Part shown: piece by piece, positions 1 to 11,559 of the stretch
Position numbering within the stretch: the first letter of the stretch is position 1
How the letters are laid out: the number at the start of each line of letters is the position of its first letter
Assembly: GCA_010094045.1 (NCBI GenBank)
Contig: ML986747.1
Location: forward strand, 1-64,000
Reading direction: 5' to 3'
DNA: 64,000 nt
Source of the DNA: Lojkania enalia
Lineage: Eukaryota; Ascomycota; Dothideomycetes; Pleosporales
Notes under the pieces: generated by a model
Seen by the model: the letters and a program-made list of their open reading frames with translations, nothing else
What the model was told of the DNA's origin: nothing
Database searches by the model: none
Position numbers and translations under genes: made by a program

Positions 1-1493
1 TAAGAGGATTTCCGCTGCGGCTTGCTGCTGTTTAAGATATAGCTAATTTACTGCTAGCTACACGCTCTACTAGCTAGGTTAGAAAGAATTAGATAGAGAA
101 CTTTATTAAACGTATGCCTAAGCTTAAGGTTAAATTCAATTAAAAGTACAACTATTTAAGAGCTAAATACGAGGATTCTAAGGTTATAGAAGGCTGGTTC
201 TACCTTATATAGAATATAAAGGCTAAGTACAGTATCGTTAATAAAGATATATACAACTTTAACGAATTAGGCTTTATAATAGGCGTGATATCGATAGGAG
301 TAGTAGTTACTAGCTCTAAGAGACAGAATCGACTAAAGCAGCTCCAGCCAGACAATTGTAAGTAGACTACAGTTATCTAGAATATTAACGCGATAAGATA
401 GGTAATACTACCTTTTATTATCTTTACAGGCATCTACCACCTCTCTATATAGTATAAAGAAGATAATATTCTACCAACCTAGGCTATATAGGTTACTGAT
501 AACGGCTGGACGATAAATAATGTTGGTATTAAGTAGTTAAAACACTTTAACGCGTATATAAAAGATTATACTATTAGTATATATCGATTGCTAATTCTTA
601 ACAGCTATAAGAGTTACAACTCGCTTAAATTCAGGCAGCTCTGCGAGGAAAAGAATATTATTACTCTCTATATACCTCTATATTCGTCGTATCTACTATA
701 GCTACTAGATATAGGTTATTTCTTACCTTTAAAGACTGTGTACGGGCGCTAAGTTAAGCAGCTGATACGCGGTTATATTAACTACATTACAAAAATTAAG
801 TTCTTACCCTACTTTAAAGTAGCTTTTAACGCAGCAATTACAAAGAGTAATATTTTAAGTAGCTTTTAAGGCGTTAGCCTAGTTCTATTCAACCTAGATG
901 TAGTACTATCGAAGCTTAAAGTTCGACTATATACGCTAATACCCCCTACAGTTAAAGATACCCCTTAGGAGTTAAAAATACTAAGTAATCCTATTAAATT
1001 TGGGTTTTAATCTATATATGTTTGATTAAGAGTTTAAAAGTACCTAGATAGCTTGCCTACTTTAATAGTAGAGGCATTTAAACAGTTTATAAAGGGTGCT
1101 GTGTATATAATATATAAAAACGTACTATTATACGCTTAGGTTGCTGAGCTTTAAGCAGCTAATAAAGCCGCTACACAACGTCGATTATATAAAAGAAAGC
1201 GTATATAGAAGGAAGGCAACCTAACAATTGAAGAAGGCGCTCGATTAACTACTCTAAAAGAGTTTAGCGCTCGTACTAATAGGAAGAAGAGTAGGAAGAA
1301 GGCGCGTGTTGATAGAGGCCAGCCGACTTAAAGGCGCTGTAGGCAGTACAGTAAGGCTAGGTATAACTCGCGGACGTATAAAAATGATGCTATAGATATA
1401 GAAGAATAGGCTACTATATTATATAGTACGATAGAATATAAGAAAGTATAATATTTTGCGAAAAGTAGTCGCGATTTTAGTGTGGTCTTAGTA
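1..1493 (+). pseudogene. Fot-1 transposase (DDE_1 family), RIP-inactivated, 5' partial
   Basis: The frame gives the C-terminal part of a pogo-type transposase: the block with NxxxYNFxE near 235-275, then LILNSYKSYNS-like and PLYSSYLLQLLDI-like blocks at about 590-715 that match the DDE catalytic core of Fot1-like proteins, then a basic tail. A zinc knuckle of the form C-x2-C-x4-H-x4-C lies at 1338-1379, but only its first Cys remains; the other three ligands read as Tyr. Many TAA/TAG codons interrupt the frame, so the copy cannot make protein. The product would cut and paste the element at TA targets. Confidence 0.88.
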
Positions 1494-1540
1494 TTATAAT
1501 TAGCTTACTTAGGTGATTAGCTCGCTTATACTGTACGTTA
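1..1540 (+). mobile_element. Fot-1: Fot/pogo (Tc1-mariner) DNA transposon, 5' truncated by window edge
   Basis: The sequence matches four full copies elsewhere in the window (41364, 47612, 50828, 55209). By alignment to Fot-3 about 340 bp of its 5' end lies outside. Its right terminal inverted repeat ends at TA 1539-1540. The flank that follows (TATACTATTATATT) is continuous in Gyp1-b at about 54989, which shows the insertion went into a TA of the Gyp1-a leader. Confidence 0.92.
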
Positions 1541-2990
1541 TATACTATTATATTAAATTATTTAGTTACTTAGATAAGATCTTAAAGATCTTCTATTAAC
1601 CGAAGCCTTTAAGTTTAGAACTTCCTATCCCCTATAATTAGGATTGCTTTTAGAAAAGTCGCGTAGAGTATATTTAAGTAGAAACTTAGAGACTACTAAT
1701 AACCTATTAGAATTAGAAGCAACTACTAATATCTAACTATAATTTACCTTCTAATTCCTATACTAGAATTAATATACGCGTAAATTATAGTAAGAGTAAG
1801 CTTCTATCTACACGTGTAGAATAACCGTTACCTCCTATAAGAGGCCCTATAATAGGTAGACCCCTCTTTATAGGGTCTATAGTAAAGAACCTATCTAATT
1901 CGGAGAGAAATTAGAGTAAACTAACTCTTAAGGAATAAATTATAATTTTATAAGAGGAGATCGTACGTTTAATATAATAGACAACTATTAGTTCTAATTA
2001 ACTTCTATAAACTACTAAATTAGAACCGATAATATATTAAAAAACTTTTACAACTCTTCTAGTAAGAAACTTTTTAGCTACCCCTAAGCCCCTTTAAACC
2101 TACCTTACTAAATATACGCCTAAGATTAAAAGTTTTATAAATAGTAGTAAACCTATATTTAAATAATAGTAAGCTTTAATTCTAGACTAACTTAAGATTA
2201 ATATAGATTACTATCGAATAGAGTATATACATATAATATTAGTATAAAGATATACCTCTAGTACTACAAAAGGGTATCTAGAGCTAAAATACCTAGCTAA
2301 ATTAGACTAGTATTAGTTTAAGAATACTAAAGAAATAATTTTACTTCTATAATTATATTTTATTATAGGTAATAAAGAGATAGAAGTGCGATAGGAGTTT
2401 TAGGTCCTAAGAATAAATAAGAGAGAAGCGTTCCTAACCTTTAAAGCTCGCTTTATTAATACAACTATTAGAGGATCTATATTCTAATCTAAGTAGTTCT
2501 TCTACCTATAAGATAAGATCCTCTCTAGCTTAAAAATACTAAACCTTAGCTTTAAGCTTATATAGAAAGGCTCCTTTAACGCTATAGTTACCTACTTAAC
2601 AGCCTATAATATAGAAAGGAGAAGTATTTCTAACCTTCTAGAATAAACTATTAGCCTATAGGTTACAGCTAAAATAAATTTAAATCAGTACTAGAAGGTT
2701 TTTAAAAGTTTATCTAAGGTAACCTATAATTTAATACTATCTTAATCTACCCTAGTATTAACACCTTATTCTACTACGATTACTTTTTAACAACCTAATA
2801 AGATTTCTATATCTAAAAAGTATATAACTCTAGATAATTACTATAATTATAGTAAACTAGAATACTTTATAAATAAATATATAGTCTTTAGAATATAAGA
2901 AATAGAGGTTAAATAAGAGAAAATTAAGAAAGAAGAGTTCTTAGACGTAAATAAGTACTATCTAAATAGTTCTTAGGTGGGAAATAGAAA
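1541..2990 (+). pseudogene. Gyp1-a leader and gag (capsid/nucleocapsid), RIP-inactivated
   Basis: 1541-1840 holds leader sequence with little readable frame. From about 1840 a gag-like frame can be followed, with charged helical segments typical of Ty3/gypsy capsid around 2120-2760. It ends in a zinc knuckle at 2839-2880. The knuckle spacing C-x2-C-x4-H-x4-C is intact, but all four zinc ligands read as Tyr (TGY to TAY and CAY to TAY). TAG/TAA stops are frequent. Gyp1-b repeats this region at 54990-55208 and 57085-57691 with independent mutations. Gag would package the element RNA in the cytoplasm. Confidence 0.75.
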
Positions 2991-4178
2991 CGCCTAGAAA
3001 AACTCTCTATTCTAAGCTTAAATAAGTACAACTTATTAAACATTAATTTATTATATTTATTTAGAGGAAAGTACTTCTAAATCCCTACTATTCTATATTT
3101 AAAAGGTGTTAGTATACAACTAAACGCCCTTGTTAATACTAGTACCTAAAGCTTCCTATTTCTTAATTCTATAGTAGCTAAATTACTCTCCTAAGTTCTA
3201 TATATATTAATATAGCGTTTACCCTTTAAAATTACTATTAAAAGTTTTTAGGACTAAATCTAAACCCTAGTTAATTAATATATCTACTTATACCTGCGAA
3301 TTAATAAGAAAACTATCTAAAACTACCTATTTATTATTATAAATCTAGATACTTAGGATTGTATTATTAGTATTAAATAGTTATATTATTTTCAACTCTA
3401 GCTAGATCTAGATAAAAATCGAATTATATAGCCCTCTAAGTATCCTGCTACTTATAATTCTTTACCTTCTCTTCTTATATAATTAACTTAACCAGTATAT
3501 AATAAGGAGGTAAAACTAGATATCTAGTAACACGACGCTCTATAAAAAAAGAATTAGTATTAGTAGTCTTATAGTCTAACTATCTATTATATTAAGGGTC
3601 TATTAAGACTACTAAAACTATATTAGTCTCTTATAGCTTATAGTCTAAACAAGCTTAAAGCTCTTATACGCCTATATATAATAAAGTTCGAATCCAATCT
3701 AAAGAAAGTTTATTCTCCTATTATTACTCTTATCTTAGCTAATACTTTCTACTTTAATATAAAGAGGAAAGAGAACGGGTTTTTCTCTACGTCTCTATAC
3801 GAAATCGAGCAGCTAATTAAAGATAAGTAAGCCCTAGAGCTGGAAGATAAGGCTGAAAATAAAGTACTAGTAAATCTCCGATTACTATCTAAATATTATA
3901 GATATTAGAATATATTTAGTAAAACTACAGCTTATTAATTACTAGAATACTACTCTTATAATTATAAGATTATCCTTACAGAACTCCTCTCTAATAGTTA
4001 TAGCCCGTTGTATAAGTAGAATATTAAGAAGCTAGAGGTAACTAAGAAGTATATTATAGATAATCTACGGTATGAGTATATTAAGTAGAGTCGGAACCCT
4101 TTTATATCTCTAATTCTTTATATCTATAAACTTAATAGCGACCTATATATTTATATAGATTATTATAAACTTAATACT
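2991..4178 (+). pseudogene. Gyp1-a protease and start of reverse transcriptase, RIP-inactivated
   Basis: A protease-like segment follows gag at about 3050-3450 (LINTxTQSF-like, where gypsy proteases have a D-S/T-G active site). From about 3960 to 4178 the frame matches the N-terminal part of gypsy RT: the YSPLYKxxIxxLE, RYEYIxxSxxPFISLILYIxK and YIDYYKLNTLT blocks. The frame is then broken by a 279-bp LTR insertion and continues at 4468. Stops are RIP type. Confidence 0.75.
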
Positions 4179-4183
4179 CTTAC

Positions 4184-4462
4184 TGTAATAATGTAAAGAA
4201 ATCGTTCTACGAAAAGCTTTATATACAACCTTATCCCAAAGCTTTTCGCTTATCTTATCCTACCCCCGGTTCTACCCCTTTTCCCTTCCGTATATAGTTG
4301 CATACTCCCTCATAAGTAGCTTGGTAGTTCTTCTATATCCTTTCGTATAAGGCCTATAGGTGTTAATAGAATTCCTAGGTCCCTAATCCCCCACGCACTC
4401 CTATATGCCTCTAAGTGGATTCGTACCGTATTTAGACCTATTATCTTACCTACGCTATTACA
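4184..4462 (+). repeat. Solo LTR of the Gyp1 family inserted in Gyp1-a RT
   Basis: The 279-bp LTR begins TGTAATAATG and ends CTATTACA, so the tips are inverted. It is flanked by a perfect 5-bp target duplication, CTTAC, at 4179-4183 and 4463-4467. It matches the LTRs at 15729-16007, 54592-54870 and 57692-57969. With no internal sequence it is a solo LTR, probably left by recombination between the two LTRs of an element that had inserted into its own family. It is less mutated than the other copies (TGT...ACA tips kept). Confidence 0.93.
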
Positions 4463-6274
4463 CTTACCTATAAAAATATATATCCGATACTATATATAGA
4501 TAAACTTCTATTTAGGCCTATTAAAGTAGTAATTTTTACTAAGTTTAATATTCGTACAGCCTTTAATAAGATTAGAATAGACTCTAGTTCTAAAGAATAT
4601 ACTACCTTTTAGACTTAATATAAAACCTATAAATATAAAGTTCTACCTTTTAAATTATATAATAGCCTAGTAACTTACTAGCGCTATATAAATAATATAC
4701 TAATCGACTACCTAGATAACTTCTATATCGCTTACCTAGATAATATCTTTATCTACTCTAAAGACGAGGTAATATATACTATCTACGTTAAGAAAGTTCT
4801 TAAGAAATTATATTAAGTAGAGTTATAAGTTAATATTAAAAAGAGCGAATTCTATATTACTTAAACTAAATATCTTAGCTATATCCTATTAAATAAAGGT
4901 CTTAAGGTTAATTTAGAGAAGGTAGAAGTACTGTACAACTAGTAGCTACCTACTACTATAATAGGTGTAAAATTCTTCTTAGGTTTTACTAGATTCTATT
5001 AATAGTTTATACTAGAATTCTCGCGTGTTATAAAGCTAATTATTATACTATAGAGCTTTATAACCTCTTTTATATAGACTTTAGAATATAATATTACTTT
5101 TAAGAAATTGAAGTCAGCCCTATTAAGTATACCTATACTCTACTACTTTAACCCTATATTAGAAATAAAAATATAAACTAATACCTCTAATAGAATAGTT
5201 GTAGGAGTACTATTATAGAAATATTCTAATAGAAAATAGTACCCTATAGTATTCTATAATAAGGTTCTATCCGGTTTAAAACTAAACTAGAAAATCTATA
5301 ATAAGAAACTATTCGTAATTATTATAGCGTTTAAATAATAGAGGATAGAACTTATTTTAGTAGTTACTAGAACTCTAGTATATACTATTTATTGCTTACT
5401 TAAATATTTTATAACTATAAAAATACTTAATACTCGTTAGATTTATTAGACTAAGGAATTAGCTTAGTATTAGTTCTAAATTAAGTATACCCTAGGTAAG
5501 AATAATACTAGAATAGATATCTTTAGCTATCGCGAATAAGATATAAAAAACTTAAAAGTAGCTTAAACTAATAACTAGTTAAGAGTCCTACTTAGACTAT
5601 ATTAACTTTACCCCCGAATTAATGCCGAATTAGTCTAGTTCTATATTATTTAAATAATAACTTAAGCGGCTATACTAAACGTTATTAAAGGCTAGAAGTA
5701 GGTTATATTACTAGACTCTCTAGAGTTAATTAACGTATTATTATAGAAAAACCGAGCCTCCTTTATATAGGAACGCACCCTTTTACCCTATAAGTATTAG
5801 ATAGAGAATAGACTACTCCTCTACGATAATCGCTTATATATTCTATTAGATTCAGGCCTTTATATATAACTTATATAAGAGACTTATAACTAAGTATCTT
5901 CCGTATACCTAAGCGCTACTAAAACCTATTAGTTACTGTTTTAGAAGTACTACTAGAAGGGTATAGAGGCTACTTGTAAACAATATATATAGAATTGCAT
6001 TTTATACTATAAAGCTTATTCGATATAAACCTAAACTCTAAGTTTTATCTATCTACTTTCTATACTAAATTAACTAATATAGTACCTATATATTAACTTT
6101 AAGAATTTCTCTATAGATAAGTCTAAATATAATTAGATTATAGTAGTAATTAATCGCCTATCTAAATAAGTAATATTTATTCTCTACTATTATATAATTA
6201 ATATACAGGGAATAGCTGAATTATTTATTTAATAGGTATACTATTTTAGCTATATACCTAAAACTATTATTTTA
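4463..6274 (+). pseudogene. Gyp1-a RT, RNase H and integrase N-terminal part
   Basis: The frame resumes after the solo LTR with FTKFNIRTAF-like RT at about 4540. The catalytic box at about 4725-4760 reads YLDN rather than YLDD, a G-to-A change. The RT thumb and connection follow to about 5100. RNase H lies near 5160-5420, and the integrase zinc-binding and core start at about 5900-6274 with VVINRLSK-like residues. The frame stops at 6274, where Cop1 entered, and picks up again at 11555 in the integrase motif that normally reads SDRGPQF. Stops are dense throughout. Confidence 0.82.
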
Positions 6275-6400
6275 TATTATAGCTAAGCTATTTATAGTTA
6301 GCCTCTTAGTAGGTCCAGGGATATATATATAGTATATCTCGCATTTCTAGTTAATAGACGCAGTTTTTCTAACCTTTATTAAAGCTAGTTAGCTCTAACA
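6275..6400 (+). repeat. Cop1 5' LTR
   Basis: The 126-bp LTR starts TATTATAGCTAAG (TGTTACAGC in less mutated copies) and ends CTCTAACA. It matches 11429-11554, 13529-13654 and 21145-21269. Confidence 0.93.
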
Positions 6401-6413
6401 GTTATAAGCCCGG
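6401..6413 (+). promoter_or_regulatory. Cop1 primer-binding site (GTTATAAGCCCGG)
   Basis: These 13 bases directly follow the 5' LTR and are identical to the 13 bases that directly follow the unrelated 5' LTR of Cop2 (16321-16333). Their complement, CCGGGCTTATAAC, contains CTTATAA, the layout of an anticodon loop with anticodon UAU (Ile). This fits priming from a tRNA half, as known for Drosophila copia and yeast Ty5 with initiator tRNA. The tRNA identity is inferred. Confidence 0.6.
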
Positions 6414-6429
6414 AAGCTTTTTAACTACT

Positions 6430-9400
6430 ACTACGTTCTATATAGATAGATTAGAACTGATTAATATAGGCTTAGTTAGTTAATTATATCTCGTTTATTA
6501 AGACCTCAGTTACCTTGATATTACTAGGCTAGCTAGAAAGCTAGAGAGCTTAGAACTAGTTATAGTAGAAACCTTAATAGATTAACGCGATATAGTATAT
6601 TAAAAAGATAATAGAATTAGACCTGCTTATTACTAAGGCTACGGTTATTCTTAATAAACTAGAGTACTAGACGTAGTAGCTGTTTCTGTAGAAGAATAGT
6701 ACGGACTAGAACCAGCTCTAGAAATACGTGGACCTAGATCTTAGTAAGAAGCCAGTCCTTTAACTAGACGCTGAAAAGCTGATTAAAAAGTAGTTCGGAG
6801 ATTTCTATAGGATAGACAGTAATGCTGAGGTAGTAGATATTAAAGTAGATATTATAGATCTGACTGATTAAGAATTAGTAAGATATAAAGCCTAGTATAG
6901 AATATATAGCTGTAGTAAGGCGCGATAGCTATAAAAAGAGAAGGCTTTTAGGGAATTCACGTAGGAGATATCGAGGATAATAGTAGCTTAATATATCTAT
7001 CTAATTACAGACTATAAGACTATATATAATTAACTGTAGACTCTTAAAAAGTATCTCTATCTAAGTAAAGCTAAGCGTAGTATATAGTTATAGGCTTAAT
7101 ACTAGACGCTTAAGATATGACTAAGAAAGGGGAACCTAGATACCTGGTTTAAGGATTAGCTTAAAACAACGCGCGTTATAAGCCTAGTAAGTATACTAGA
7201 AGTATAGGAGAATTAAGCTTAGTAGGACTTTATTCTCGCAGTTAAGAGCTTGGACGATAGCTAGGTAGTAAATAAGCTATCGCTGCTTATTAAGTCTAAA
7301 GTAGACGATAGGCTATATATAAGTATCTTAGACCTAGTAGCGTAGTATATATTATACTATTATCGTACTAGACCGGTTATATTAGAGCTAGAGACGTTCG
7401 CGACGCTTAATATTATATTATAGAAACTATAGCAGTCGTAGTAAACTAATAGTAGCTAGAAACCTTAATAATTAAGATAGATAGTCTACCTCTACAGAGA
7501 TAGTTACAAATTTAAGTAGTATCTATATATTAACTTAGTACTGTACTTATTAGGCTGGTAACTAGATTAAGATATTAAGCAGAGATTCTAAGAGTTTAAA
7601 ATATTAAGATCTTCTATATTAAAGGTACTCTATAATACCGAGAAGTAACTAGTAGTATTAGTAGGCTCTACAGGCTCTATAATAGTCTTAGTACTAGTAC
7701 TAAATATAATAAAAAGATAGGATAACAGGCGTTAACTATTAGGACTAACTATAATAGTAGCTCTAAACCTAAGTCGATTAGTAAAATTTATAGCAGCTTT
7801 AGCTCTATAGCTTAGAGCTATATAGGTTAAGTAGTATTAGTATTAGCTATTGCTGCTTAATAGATAGATTATAAACCCTAGCTTAAATACCTATATTACT
7901 AATAGTAAGTCTTATAACTAGAGAATAATATAGTAGTCTAGACTAGACGACTACGTATATATAGGGGAATAGCTGCTACTAATTTAAAAATAGGGAGAAG
8001 TTTAGCTATAGGTATAGATATCTACTAGAATTAAGACTATCCTGCTCTTATATATAGTATATATCCCAGAGATATTTATAAGTATAGTTAGTCTCTTATA
8101 CTATAGTATAGTAGGGATCTATTTTAACTTAGGATAAGACTATTTATATTAGATAGATTTATTAAATATTATATACCATCTTAGACGTATATTTAGGTAT
8201 TAGCTGATAGATATAGAGGATAGTATACGACTATCTCTATTAGTATATATAGCGTAGTATAGACTGAAGCCTTCCTACGCAGCTCGTAAGCAGCTAGAAC
8301 TTACACCTATATAAGCTTATAGGGTATTCAACTATATTAGCTAGAAGGTAGTCGCTTATCTACCTACTTATATTAACGGGCTTAAGTTAATTAAGTAGTA
8401 GTAGGGGGTACAGCAGCAGTAGCAGCAGCAGAGAAATTAAGCTCTAAAGTAGACAGAATACACCATCTATATCTAGTCTAAGCTCTATAAGATAGTAAGT
8501 AGGAGAACTCCTTAAGAACCAGCCTAGAGACTATTTAAGAGACTAGAGATAGATTTAGTCTAGATACGCGATTAGTTAGAGCGCTACTATAATAGAGATC
8601 TCTAGATATTCTATATAGTCTACTAGTATAGTAGATAGTATAAGATCTACTGCCTGCCGAATAAGAATATAATAATATTATAATATATAGTATAGAGATT
8701 ACTAGTTAAACTTAAAGTTTAGTTTAACGTATAGGTTAAAGCTATTAGACTTAATAATAAGCGTAGATATTCTAAGATGCTTAATATTTTTAAAGACCTA
8801 AGAATCTCAGTAGAACTACGAGTAGAGTATACTAAAGAGTAGAATAGTCTAATAGAGAGAGTAGGGTAGTTGCTAGTCGTATAGGGAAGAGCTATAAGAA
8901 TAGACGCAGGGCTACTAATAGAGGTATTAAATAAGTGCCTGCTCTTAGCAGTCTATCTCCTTAATCGCACGCCGACCGAAGCTCTAGACTAGTATACCCT
9001 ATATAAGGTAGTACGCGGAACTAGACCGTCAGTAGCTTATCTCAGTATACTAGAAGCTAAGGTATATATCCTAAATTATTACCTACGCTAGGAAGAGAAA
9101 CTATAATCTTATACGCTAATTAAATACCTTATAGGATATAACTCTATAAATATTTATCGCATCTAGATACTAGAGCTAGATAGAGTTATTAGGACTAGAG
9201 ATGTTATTCTACTACGTATAGAATCGTATGAAGATCTTATCTTTCTAGATAAGTAGATGCTGTATCTAGCAGCCGTAGTACTTAATATTAAGGAGAGCTA
9301 TAAGCTGAATAATATAGAGCTTAAATAGATGCTAGATTAATTAACTCCTTAATCACGCAAGGAGATACTAGATAATAAGCTTAAATAGTAGATTAAGTAA

Positions 9401-11413
9401 CAGCTTAAGTAGGAGCTAGGTTAGCAACAATTAAGTAAGCCGGCTAGAGTAAAGTATCTAGCAGTTAGCAGTATTATAATACTAGAAGATACCCTAGAAA
9501 TGCGCAGTTAAGACAATTGTAATAAGTATCTAGAGGTAATAATTAGCCTCCCTAAGGGCTAGTATTAGATTAAGCTAGAAGTAGAGGCTCTAGACCGACG
9601 ATTAAATAATACGAACAGACGCGACGAAATTAGTAGTTAGCTTAATACTAGAAATATTATAAAGACTAAAACTTATAAAATACCCTATATATACTATATA
9701 GTATTTATAGAAGCGTTATAGTAGAAGACGAGTAGTAATATACTAGCTAATTAGCCTAGGATAAGTCTATATAGAGATTAGCTACTACCTCTACTAAAGT
9801 AATAAAAGTAGCTTAAAAGGTATCTATTTAGAATCGAATTTAAGAAAGCAGTAGTAGTAGAGCTTTAGAGCTGCTATAGTAAGGGCTGTCTAGTTTATAT
9901 AATAGAGACTAGAGCTAGTATATAGCTAGAGATTAAGCTTCTACTACTAATATAGGTATTTGCATATAAATTCGATGAGGATAGATATCTATATAAGTTT
10001 AAAGCTAGGCTAGTTGTTAGAAAAGACTTATAGTAGGACTGGGGAGATATATATATAGCTACTCTAGCAGTACGAGTATTTTAATTCCTAGTTACTCTAG
10101 CAGCAGCTTTTAGACTATACGCCTATTAATATAATATTACTAACACTTTCTTAAATATACTGCTAGATAGACTAATATATACCTATATGCTAGAAGAATT
10201 CACGTAGAAGCTAGGTAAGCTACTAGAGATAAGGAAAGCTCTTTATAGCTTAAGAGATGCTCCTCTACTCTAGTATAAGTACCTTAAGAGTTCGCTGCTT
10301 AAACTAGAACTACAGCCGATCTAGAAGGTCCTATATCTATTTAGAAGTAAGAGCCTAATAGTATTCTTCTATATTAATAATATAGTCGTCCTAATCTATC
10401 TAAACTACCTTACTATATATTAGTAATTTAAAGCAGGCTTAAAATCGTAGTATAAGCTACGCTTACTTAAATAGCTTAAGTAGTTCCTAAGAATTAGAAT
10501 AGTCCGAGACTAGGATGTAGGTAGAATCTAGCTTAGTTAAAACTTGTTTATTAATAAGGTCGCAGCTAAGTATAGACTATAGAAGTAGGGGTAGAGAAGC
10601 TATCCTATAGTACCTCTAGTTAATAACTACCTAGTATTAAGTATAGAGGAACTAAACTATTAGAGAACTAGATATTATTAGTAGCTAGTTAGATTCCTAA
10701 AATATCTAGTAGTTTACACGCGTCTAGACATTTTAAGAGCTTACTTAGCTTTAGTAATCTATCTTAAGAATCTAAGATAGAGTTATATTCGAGTAGTAGA
10801 GTAGGTCTGGAAATATATAATTAGCACGAGAGGGCTAGGCTTATAAGTATCTAGACTAGATTAGGAAAATACAATCTATCTTAGCGATAAGTATAAGCTA
10901 CTATTTTATAGAGTATTAGACGTAGTATTTGCAGATAATTAAGAGATGCGTCGCAGCTCGCAGGACTACCTATTTAAACTCTATAGCCTACCTATCAACT
11001 AGAAAGTAATAATATAGCGCTCGGTCACTAAGTCGATAATTAAAGCTAAGCTACTAGCTCTATCTATAGCAGGTAGCGAGCTATAATAGTAGACTAGGGT
11101 CTTTAATTACGTAGGGTTTAGTATAGAGATAGTCCCCACGCTATTTTATAATAATCAGCAGATAGTAGGTATTGCTACTAAAGTAGTAGATAGACTACAG
11201 ACTAGGCTATATTATATAGATACTTATTAGATGTAGATTCGATAAGAAGTTAAAGTAGGAAGGTTATAGGTTAGCTAGAAGCTAATAAACTAGATACTAG
11301 CAGACAGTTTTATAAAGGTACTGCCTAAGCAGAAGTACCTTACCTTTTTAAAGTAGCTCAGTCTTATAGAGGTACTTAAACTAGTTAACTAGAAGGTAGC
11401 TTTACTATTTACT
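6430..11413 (+). pseudogene. Cop1 gag-pol polyprotein, RIP-inactivated
   Basis: Gag is at about 6430-7700. An integrase of copia type spans about 8500-9200 and includes a KExNSLxERxxQ-like block at about 8840 and LLNRTPT at about 8965. RT begins at about 9955 (VFAYKFDEDxYLYKFKARLVV), with TNTFLN at about 10140, KALYSLRDAP at about 10240 and FYINNIVV at about 10370, where the active site is normally YVDD. RNase H follows with ADNQE at about 10935 and SVTKSxxKAxLLALS at about 11020-11070. The order IN-RT-RNase H marks it as Ty1/copia. Polar runs of Gln-type stops lie near 8400. Every part holds TAA/TAG stops. Confidence 0.88.
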
Positions 11414-11428
11414 GCAGCTGGGGGGGTA
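11414..11428 (+). promoter_or_regulatory. Cop1 polypurine tract
   Basis: GCAGCTGGGGGGGTA lies directly before the 3' LTR, where plus-strand DNA synthesis is primed. The same tract precedes the LTR at 21145. Confidence 0.75.
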
Positions 11429-11554
11429 TATTATAGCTAAACTATTTATAGTTAGCTTCTTAGCAGGTCTAGAGATATATATATAGTATATCTCGCATTT
11501 CTAGTTAATAGACGCAGTTTTTCTAACCCTTATTAGAGCTAGCCAGCTCTGATA
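11429..11554 (+). repeat. Cop1 3' LTR
   Basis: The LTR is 126 bp, begins TATTATAGC and ends CTCTGATA. Compared with the 5' LTR it has 11 transitions and no transversion. A second apparent copy at 13529-13654 comes from the assembly duplication. Confidence 0.93.
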
Positions 11555-11559
11555 TTTTA

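Larger units (their letters stand above)
6275..11554 (+). mobile_element. Cop1: complete Ty1/copia retrotransposon nested in Gyp1-a integrase
   Basis: The element is bounded by 126-bp LTRs and by a perfect 5-bp target duplication, TTTTA, at 6270-6274 and 11555-11559. Removing it restores the Gyp1 integrase frame. Inside are a primer-binding site, a gag-pol coding region on the plus strand and a G-rich polypurine tract. The two LTRs differ at 11 positions, all transitions, which suggests RIP rather than age alone. Confidence 0.95.

Noticed and set aside
6275..6400. Short tRNA-like or SINE element
   Set aside because: It has a paired copy at 11429, a target duplication and copia genes between, so it is an LTR.
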